From assembly GCA_900550815.1 (NCBI GenBank), contig URTW01000020.1, positions 1 through 17,622 of the forward strand: a DNA stretch of 17,622 nt, given 5' to 3'. How positions within the stretch are numbered: position 1 is the first letter of the stretch; each line of letters starts with the position of its first letter. Under the pieces are notes generated by a model. It was not told where the DNA came from. It saw only the letters and a program-made list of their open reading frames with translations, and made no database searches. Of the stretch, positions 13,855-17,622 are shown piece by piece. This DNA comes from an uncultured Collinsella sp. (GTDB lineage Bacteria > Actinomycetota > Coriobacteriia > Coriobacteriales > Coriobacteriaceae). A program made the translations under genes and the position numbers.

Positions 13855-15120
13855 ATGGAAAATGCAAAGTTAAAGAGCAGCAAGGTCTACGCATGGGTTC
13901 TCGTAATCGCGCTTGGCCTCATGTCTGCTGGTACGACCGGATCCTATAGCGTAATCGCCGGCTCCTTCGTCGCGCCCGTGTGCGAGGAGTTCGGGTTTGA
14001 CTATTCAATCTTCTCGTATTACTTCACCGCGACGCTCATCGGTCTTGCGGCGGCGCTTCCGTTTGTCGGAAAACTCATCCCCAAGGTTGTTGGCAAGGTT
14101 TGGCTCCCCGTCGTCGAGCTTATTCTGCTCGCCGCCGGCGCAGGCATGGCTTTCTACACCGAAGTTTGGATGTTCATCGCCGCTGGCGCCCTGATTGGCA
14201 TTTGCTTCGCCTTCACCACCGGCGTCGCCATGTCCGACGTTATTGACCAGTGGTTCAAAAAATCTGGTGGCCTGGCAATTGGTCTCGCTTGGGCAGTGAA
14301 CTCGATTTACATGCTCATCATGAGCCCCGTCATCACCTCTGTCATCGAGGCCGCTGGCTGGAGGACTGGTTATCTGGTGCTCGCTGGCGTCTCCGCCGTG
14401 CTCATTCTCCCCGCTTCCGTCCTGATTATCCGCTATAAGCCTCAGGACAAGGGCATGCTGCCCTATGGCTACGTCGAGGGCGAGACGGTCGCCGAGACCG
14501 AGGTGACGACCGAGGATAGCACGCGTGGCGTTAGCTATGCGCGCGCCATTAAGTCGCCTGCCTTCTTCTTCTGCATCGGCTTCCTCTGCCTCGTTCAGCT
14601 CACTTGCTGCATGAACCAGCTCTTCCCGACGTATGCTTCCGAGGTTGGTTTTAGCCCCATGGTGGGCGGCTTCATGGTATCCGCTGCATCGCTCTTCGAT
14701 CTGTTCCTCAATCCGATCGTCGGCACCACTTGCGATAGGTTCGGCAGCACGCAGGCCATTCTGGGCTGGGACGCTGACTCCATCCTCTGCTTTGTCAAGC
14801 TCATGATGGGCAGCGGCAACTCGACGCTCAGCATCCTCGCAGCAGGCGTGAACGACGTAATGTACGTCATCGCTGGCACTGCCCTGACCGTTTTGGTTAT
14901 GGATGTCTTTGGCTCCCGCGATTTCGGTCGCATCTTCGCGCTGATCTGCTCCGTGGGCTATATCGTCGGCGCCTTTGGCATGCCCGTTATGATGAAGGTC
15001 TATGAGCTTGTCGGCTCCTTCCAGGGCGTCTTCATCTTCTGCATCGCATGCAACGTTATTATCGGCCTGTTCTTGCTGCTGGCAAAAAAGACTGGTAAGA
15101 ACCTCTCCTGGGACGAATAG
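13855..15120 (+). CDS. OFA-type MFS permease, copy 2
   Basis: A 421-residue, 12-helix permease. ATG 13855 has AGGAG 8 nt upstream and lies 11 nt after the transcarbamylase stop, so it is co-transcribed with the catabolic enzymes. Helix 1 reads WVLVIALGLMSAGTTGSYS, nearly the same as in the copy at 9196; GSFVAPVCEEFGFDYS, FTTGVAMSDVIDQWFKKSGG and MNQLFPTYASEVGF are also shared, so the two are paralogues. A marked difference lies in a C-half helix, where copy 1 has VAWTGVSILSFLLLI and this copy has LGWDADSILCFVKLM: two Asp and one Lys in a hydrophobic segment. It uses G/C wobble bases more than copy 1. Probably an exchanger or importer for the pathway's substrate and amine product, or for a small carboxylate (inference). 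Confidence 0.87.
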   Translation: MENAKLKSSKVYAWVLVIALGLMSAGTTGSYSVIAGSFVAPVCEEFGFDYSIFSYYFTATLIGLAAALPFVGKLIPKVVGKVWLPVVELILLAAGAGMAFYTEVWMFIAAGALIGICFAFTTGVAMSDVIDQWFKKSGGLAIGLAWAVNSIYMLIMSPVITSVIEAAGWRTGYLVLAGVSAVLILPASVLIIRYKPQDKGMLPYGYVEGETVAETEVTTEDSTRGVSYARAIKSPAFFFCIGFLCLVQLTCCMNQLFPTYASEVGFSPMVGGFMVSAASLFDLFLNPIVGTTCDRFGSTQAILGWDADSILCFVKLMMGSGNSTLSILAAGVNDVMYVIAGTALTVLVMDVFGSRDFGRIFALICSVGYIVGAFGMPVMMKVYELVGSFQGVFIFCIACNVIIGLFLLLAKKTGKNLSWDE

Positions 15121-15169
15121 TTCGATTCGTCTTAGACATACGCTGTAGGGCTTAACCTGCAGCCGCTTT

Positions 15170-15199
15170 GGGGCATCGACTAACATCGGTGCCCCTTTT
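15170..15199 (+). terminator. rho-independent terminator after the deiminase operon
   Basis: A 10-bp stem (arms 15170-15179 and 15186-15195, GGGGCATCGA with TCGGTGCCCC, one G-U pair) and a 6-nt loop are followed by TTTTC. It lies 50 nt after the second permease and closes the 11418-15120 transcript. Confidence 0.85.
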
Positions 15200-15204
15200 C
15201 ATCG

Positions 15205-15237
15205 AATGTGACAAAGGAACAGCCACTTTGTCACATT
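15205..15237. repeat. GTGACAAAG-type dyad, copy 2
   Basis: Perfect 12-bp arms AATGTGACAAAG (15205-15216) and CTTTGTCACATT (15226-15237) around a 9-nt centre. Its right side, TTTGTCACATTGAG, is identical to copy 1 at 9041-9054. It lies directly after the operon terminator and before the large inverted-repeat element. Confidence 0.75.
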
Positions 15238-15252
15238 GAGTGGCATGTAAAT

Positions 15253-15435
15253 CGAGGTCTAATACTTTTCCGAGAAGTGAACGGCCATACTTGGGCCTCC
15301 GAAGCATCGACATTTTTAGACGTCAAACCCGCAGGATTTGGCTGGCAAAACCGCAGGAAATTGCATCTCGAAAGTGCCGATGCTTCGGGGGCCCGTTTTC
15401 ACTCGTTCACTTCTCGGGAAAAGTATTAGACCTCG
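15253..15435. repeat. 183-bp inverted-repeat element (MITE-like or structured RNA)
   Basis: The outer arms pair over about 31 bp with a single bulge: the left arm from 15253 (CGAGGTCTAATACTTTTC, then CGAGAAGTGAACG) and its inverse ending at 15435. After about 15 unmatched bases on each side, a second pairing follows: CCGAAGCATCG near 15299-15309 with CGATGCTTCGG near 15378-15388. The centre (about 15316-15370) holds two CCGCAGGA copies. No ORF or T-run is present. Two GTGACAAAG dyads bracket the element at a distance. It could be a non-autonomous mobile element or a long hairpin RNA. Together with the flanking repeats it fills the 448-nt gap between the second permease and the dihydrouridine synthase gene. 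Confidence 0.7.
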
Positions 15436-15519
15436 TTGTATGGGGTGCGGCTGGAGGGTGGTCATCGTTCAGTAGCTACCTCTTCCTTGTGAATCGCCTG
15501 AAGCGCAAGGCATAATGCA

Positions 15520-15544
15520 TGTGACAAAGGGACGGCCCCTTTGT
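15520..15544. repeat. GTGACAAAG-type dyad, copy 3 (degenerate)
   Basis: TGTGACAAAGGGAC followed by an 8-bp pairing ACAAAGGG (15524-15531) with CCCTTTGT (15537-15544). The outer right arm has drifted (TTGTGTT instead of TCACATT). It lies 25 nt before the dihydrouridine synthase start, in its likely leader. Confidence 0.6.
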
Positions 15545-15568
15545 TGTGTTGATATGAGAGAAGAGTAG

Positions 15569-16522
15569 ATGATCCTTTCGCTGGCCCCCATGGAGGGGAT
15601 TACCGGGCATGTGTTCCGTCACGTGCATGCGGAGTGCTTCGGCGCGCTCGATTGCTATTACACGCCGTTTTTGCCGCCGCCGCGGGTGGGAAATCGCTTT
15701 GGCGGCAAGGCGTTTAAGGAGATCGATCCTGCCAATAACCAGGGGCTCAACGTGGTGCCTCAGCTGATGTCCAAGAACGCGGACGAGTTTGTGTGGGCGG
15801 CACAGGTGCTCGCCGACATGGGCTACCGCGAGGTCAATCTCAACCTGGGTTGCCCTTCGGGAACGGTTGTCGCCAAGGGCAAGGGCTCGGGTTTCTTGCG
15901 CAATCTCGACGAGCTCGAGGCGTTCTTAAGCGATGTGTGCGAGCGGTCGCCGTTGCCGGTGTCGGTAAAGACCAGGCTGGGGCTGGAGAATGACGACGAA
16001 TACGAGCGCGTGCTCGATCTGTATTGCCGCATGCCGTTGGCAGAGCTCATTGTGCATCCGCGCGTGCAAAAGGACCGCTATACGGGTTCGCCGCGCAAAG
16101 AGTTTTATGGCGAGACGCTGGAGCGTGCGCCGTTCCCCGTGGCATACAACGGCGACATTTTTGATCTTGAGGATATGGATGCGCTGGTGGAGGCTTATCC
16201 CGGGACACGCCATGTGATGCTGGGGCGTGGCTTGCTTGCGAATCCCGCGCTCGCTCGCATGGTCAAGGGCGGCCCTGCTGCAACGGCAGCCGAACTGCAG
16301 CGCTTCCACGACACGCTGTTTGCGGCCTATGCAGAAGAGATTGGCGGTAACGCGGTCTTTCGCATGAAGGAGTGGTGGTTCTACGCCAAATGCGCCTTCG
16401 CCGACCCCGCTACCGTTCACAAGCTCGTACGTAAGACCAAAAAGGTCGACGAGTACCGTGCCGCCGTCGAGCGGGTCTTTCGCGAGCAGCCACTCGCACC
16501 CATAGCTCGCTTCCGCGGCTAG
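15569..16522 (+). CDS. tRNA-dihydrouridine synthase family protein
   Basis: A 317-residue flavoenzyme that reduces uridine to dihydrouridine in tRNA D-loops using FMN and NADPH. ATG 15569 has a modest GAGAGAAGAG upstream. The TIM-barrel motifs are clear: LSLAPMEGITGHVFR at the N-terminus (FMN-binding AP-G loop), EVNLNLGCPSGTVVAKGKGS with catalytic Cys95, VSVKTRLGLEN, LIVHPRVQKDRYTG, VAYNGDIFD (the N-G-D FMN-phosphate motif) and VMLGRGLLANP (G-R-G). The C-terminal helical tRNA-binding region follows (MKEWWFYAKCAF onward). Length is typical of the shorter, DusC-like or uncharacterised bacterial Dus enzymes; the exact target position (16, 17 or 20) cannot be told. It appears to be a single-gene housekeeping unit, unrelated to the neighbouring operon. 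Confidence 0.92.
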   Translation: MILSLAPMEGITGHVFRHVHAECFGALDCYYTPFLPPPRVGNRFGGKAFKEIDPANNQGLNVVPQLMSKNADEFVWAAQVLADMGYREVNLNLGCPSGTVVAKGKGSGFLRNLDELEAFLSDVCERSPLPVSVKTRLGLENDDEYERVLDLYCRMPLAELIVHPRVQKDRYTGSPRKEFYGETLERAPFPVAYNGDIFDLEDMDALVEAYPGTRHVMLGRGLLANPALARMVKGGPAATAAELQRFHDTLFAAYAEEIGGNAVFRMKEWWFYAKCAFADPATVHKLVRKTKKVDEYRAAVERVFREQPLAPIARFRG

Positions 16523-16531
16523 TTAGACATC

Positions 16532-16624
16532 GGGGACGTTCTTTAACGACTAGTCATTTAAGAACGTCTCCAACGACTACCCCCAATGCCTACTCATTTA
16601 AGTGCGTCCCCAATGAGTAGCAAA
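16532..16624. repeat. two 40-bp tandem repeats with an internal dyad
   Basis: Two consecutive 40-bp units (16545-16584 and 16585-16624) share CATTTAAG and CGTC plus most flanking bases: AACGACTAGTCATTTAAG and AATGCCTACTCATTTAAG at their starts. The first unit also closes a hairpin: GGGGACGTTCTT (16532-16543) with AAGAACGTCTCC (16560-16571). A third diverged copy lies at 17302-17328. No coding potential is seen. Confidence 0.65.
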
Positions 16625-16630
16625 AAGTTG

Positions 16631-16681
16631 TACGCCAGCATCCAAAGATGTCGAAAAATGTCGACTTTGGATGCTGGTGTA
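16631..16681 (-). terminator. terminator for the ribbon-helix-helix gene (possibly bidirectional)
   Basis: A 17-bp stem with one G-U pair (arms 16631-16647 and 16665-16681) and a 17-nt loop. On the minus strand it is followed by ACTTTTTGC, so it suits termination of the gene at 16710-16976, 28 nt after its stop. On the plus strand only a weak T-rich stretch follows, but it could also end transcripts from the dihydrouridine synthase gene. Confidence 0.75.
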
Positions 16682-16709
16682 TATGTTTGGGTCGGCGGGG
16701 GAGTTGAGT

Positions 16710-16976
16710 CTAGGCAATCATTGCATCGAGCGTGATGAGCTCCCTGAGTCGCTCCGTGCGTGTTTGCCCATGGCGCTTTGCTTTTGCGTCAAACGCATCA
16801 AGAACAGACTCACCCACACGTGCCGATAAAACAACGCTTGGCTCATCGGAGATCGACGGCCTTCCCAGCTTGATGGTGCGACCCTTCGGCCACTCATCTA
16901 TTTCGTATGCCTTCGCGGCTTTCTCCAACTCTCCGGGCGCAAACCCCATCATCTTTTCGAGCTGCTTAGCATCCAT
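16710..16976 (-). CDS. ribbon-helix-helix (CopG-like) antitoxin-type protein, orphan
   Basis: An 88-residue protein. ATG 16976 has GGAGG 4 nt upstream; a longer in-frame start at 17051 lacks one. The N-terminal half is MDAKQLEKMMGFAPGELEKA and a charged EIDEWPKGRTIKLGRP linker. The C-terminal half, SVVLSARVGESVLDAFDAKA followed by KRHGQTRTERLRELI, fits a ribbon-helix-helix fold: a strand, helix, turn and helix with the alternating pattern of CopG/antitoxin repressors. Such proteins usually bind their own promoter and neutralise a partner toxin, but no toxin gene lies on either side: downstream is a terminator and upstream is 646 nt without a gene. It may be an orphan antitoxin or a stand-alone regulator. 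Confidence 0.7.
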   Translation of the reverse strand: MDAKQLEKMMGFAPGELEKAAKAYEIDEWPKGRTIKLGRPSISDEPSVVLSARVGESVLDAFDAKAKRHGQTRTERLRELITLDAMIA

Positions 16977-17039
16977 GGCGCCTCCTATCGATCGACATAA
17001 TGTCGAGCGCCGGTTCTCGGATTCTCTTTTTGAATACAA

Positions 17040-17053
17040 TTTTGTAGACAAAA
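17040..17053. promoter_or_regulatory. possible operator before the ribbon-helix-helix gene
   Basis: A small dyad TTTTGT / ACAAAA (17040-17045 and 17048-17053) around AG sits about 65 nt upstream of the ribbon-helix-helix start codon in an AT-rich stretch. Ribbon-helix-helix repressors often bind such short symmetric sites in their own promoter. Proposed only on symmetry and position. Confidence 0.25.
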
Positions 17054-17251
17054 ATACAAGCAGTTTATCGGGCTAATTAGCTTGTTTTGACCTGCCTGTT
17101 CGATAGGAAATGAGCATTGACGGCTTCGATACTCCTTTGCTTTTCAGCTTGGAATTTGGATGCTCATTGAACTTCCGGAGGGGAGCGCTTTATTAAGCTA
17201 TCGAGATTCTGGGCAGGAGCTCTCACTGGTCTTCGGTAATGGGACCAGCTT
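17054..17251. other. gene-free AT-richer stretch
   Basis: No ORF with a ribosome-binding site or recognisable product is seen on either strand. The only structures are an ATGAGCAT / ATGCTCAT inverted pair about 50 nt apart (near 17109 and 17159) and a 6-bp hairpin CTGGTC / GACCAG (17226-17231 and 17243-17248) just before the 27-bp palindrome. Confidence 0.5.
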
Positions 17252-17278
17252 AATTCGCGACACAGTGTGTCGCGAATT
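17252..17278. repeat. 27-bp perfect palindrome
   Basis: Arms AATTCGCGACACA (17252-17264) and TGTGTCGCGAATT (17266-17278) surround a single central G (17265). As RNA this is a 12- to 13-bp stem with almost no loop; as DNA it is a perfect dyad with a TCGCGA core in each arm. No T-run and no flanking gene. It could be a protein-binding site, a cruciform or a mobile-element end. Confidence 0.75.
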
Positions 17279-17301
17279 GGAGTAGTCGTTGGGTGTCCTT
17301 C

Positions 17302-17328
17302 AATGGCTAGTCATACAAGAACGTCCAA
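17302..17328. repeat. third diverged copy of the 40-bp repeat
   Basis: AATGGCTAGTCATACAAG followed by AACGTCCAA matches the front of the tandem units at 16545 and 16585 (AACGACTAGTCATTTAAG, then AACGTCTCC). It lies about 720 nt from the second tandem unit, so the sequence is dispersed as well as tandem. Confidence 0.5.
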
Positions 17329-17380
17329 GTGCCGGATTTTGTCATTTAGTGTCGTTCTCAGCGACTATTCTGGAGGGTCG

Positions 17381-17608
17381 TGGTCAAAAAAGGGCAAATA
17401 TGAGTACTGTTGCAATTATGGTTGCATTTATTTTGCTATAAATAGTAGCTTCTGATGAGATTTGTTCCCATTAAGAGCTACGTTTATTGAACATATGAGG
17501 AGAAATAACGTCGTCTGCGGACGAGTGGAACTTTGAATAGTTCCTGAAATGATCAAAATTGCTGCTACTAAACAGGTAGCAGTACTCATATTTGCCCTTT
17601 TTTGACCA
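17381..17608. mobile_element. 228-bp element with 29-bp perfect terminal inverted repeats
   Basis: The left end 17381-17409 (TGGTCAAAAAAGGGC, then AAATATGAGTACTG) is the exact inverse of the right end 17580-17608. The interior (17410-17579) is AT-rich, with no ORF above about 15 codons that has a start and ribosome-binding site. It contains a small hairpin CTGCTAC / GTAGCAG (17562-17568 and 17576-17582) that would compete with the terminal pairing, and a TCGTC / GACGA stem near 17509-17522. Size, perfect ends and lack of coding capacity fit a MITE moved in trans. No clear target-site duplication is visible. A structured non-coding RNA is the alternative. Confidence 0.6.
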
Positions 17609-17622
17609 TTGCTCCCTCGGAA

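Noticed and set aside
12758..13894. A 378-codon minus-strand frame opposite the transcarbamylase gene
   Set aside because: Same reason: the transcarbamylase signature motifs are on the plus strand and the antisense product has no family features.
11418..15120. A canonical agmatine deiminase (agu) or arginine deiminase (arc) operon
   Set aside because: No carbamate kinase, no APC-type antiporter and a non-standard transcarbamylase site. The agu and arc gene symbols were therefore withheld.
14005..15186. A 393-codon minus-strand frame opposite the second permease
   Set aside because: Its product is highly charged and compositionally odd (Asp, Glu, Ala and His), the usual antisense image of a membrane protein gene.
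15253..15435. T-box or other known riboswitch before the dihydrouridine synthase gene
   Set aside because: There is no T-box AGGGUGGNACCGCG-type motif, no terminator/antiterminator pair and no riboswitch core I recognise.
16532..17622. CRISPR array in the repeat-rich end of the window
   Set aside because: Only two adjacent 40-bp units are present, without spacers of constant length between identical repeats, and there are no cas genes.
1..17622. tRNA, rRNA or other known RNA genes
   Set aside because: No cloverleaf-compatible GTTCRA-type T-arm, ribosomal core or other known RNA signature was seen on either strand by reading; a covariance-model scan was not possible.

Overview
The window reads as chromosomal DNA from a moderately high-GC, anaerobic gut actinobacterium, most likely a Coriobacteriia of the Collinsella type. 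This is an inference from gene families and style: a CD1871A / NapH-like / TlpA-like redox trio, a fused MacB-like ABC exporter, OFA-type MFS permeases, and intergenic space full of short dyad repeats. There is no rRNA, tRNA or taxonomic marker to settle it. All family names come from motifs read by eye, without a database search.

Layout. Positions 1-1570 are a decay zone: an ABC ATPase fragment with a broken Walker A, a possible transposase tail, a short membrane protein with a bacterial PH domain (probably intact), and two gene remnants that meet head-on near 1243 (an uncharacterised protein and an arginase-family protein with a substituted metal-ligand motif). Next, on the minus strand, come an OmpR-type response regulator and its histidine kinase (1569-3379, overlapping by 4 nt). 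Divergent from them is a plus-strand redox module (3467-5512): a 49-residue CXXC peptide, a polyferredoxin membrane protein and a thioredoxin-fold lipoprotein, closed by a terminator. A 1084-residue ATPase-permease fusion follows (5766-9020).

The most distinctive region is 9121-15195. It holds an OFA-type MFS permease, a convergent TetR repressor, and, divergent from the repressor, a three-gene set: an agmatine-deiminase-family enzyme, an ornithine-carbamoyltransferase-like enzyme and a second closely similar MFS permease. The set looks like a two-step guanidino-compound catabolic route: deimination to a ureido compound, then phosphorolysis to an amine plus carbamoyl phosphate, with its own uptake or exchange. 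The transcarbamylase has HELP where the family has HCLP, no carbamate kinase is present, and the transporters are not the antiporter type of known agmatine operons, so the substrate may not be agmatine. Similar candidate operators (CGGTAKGYAT half-sites) lie before the first permease and in the repressor/deiminase intergenic region, which suggests one small TetR regulon.

The last part has a tRNA-dihydrouridine synthase, an orphan ribbon-helix-helix antitoxin-like protein, and two large gene-poor gaps. These contain a 183-bp inverted-repeat element, GTGACAAAG dyads, 40-bp tandem repeats, a 27-bp perfect palindrome and a 228-bp element with 29-bp perfect terminal inverted repeats.
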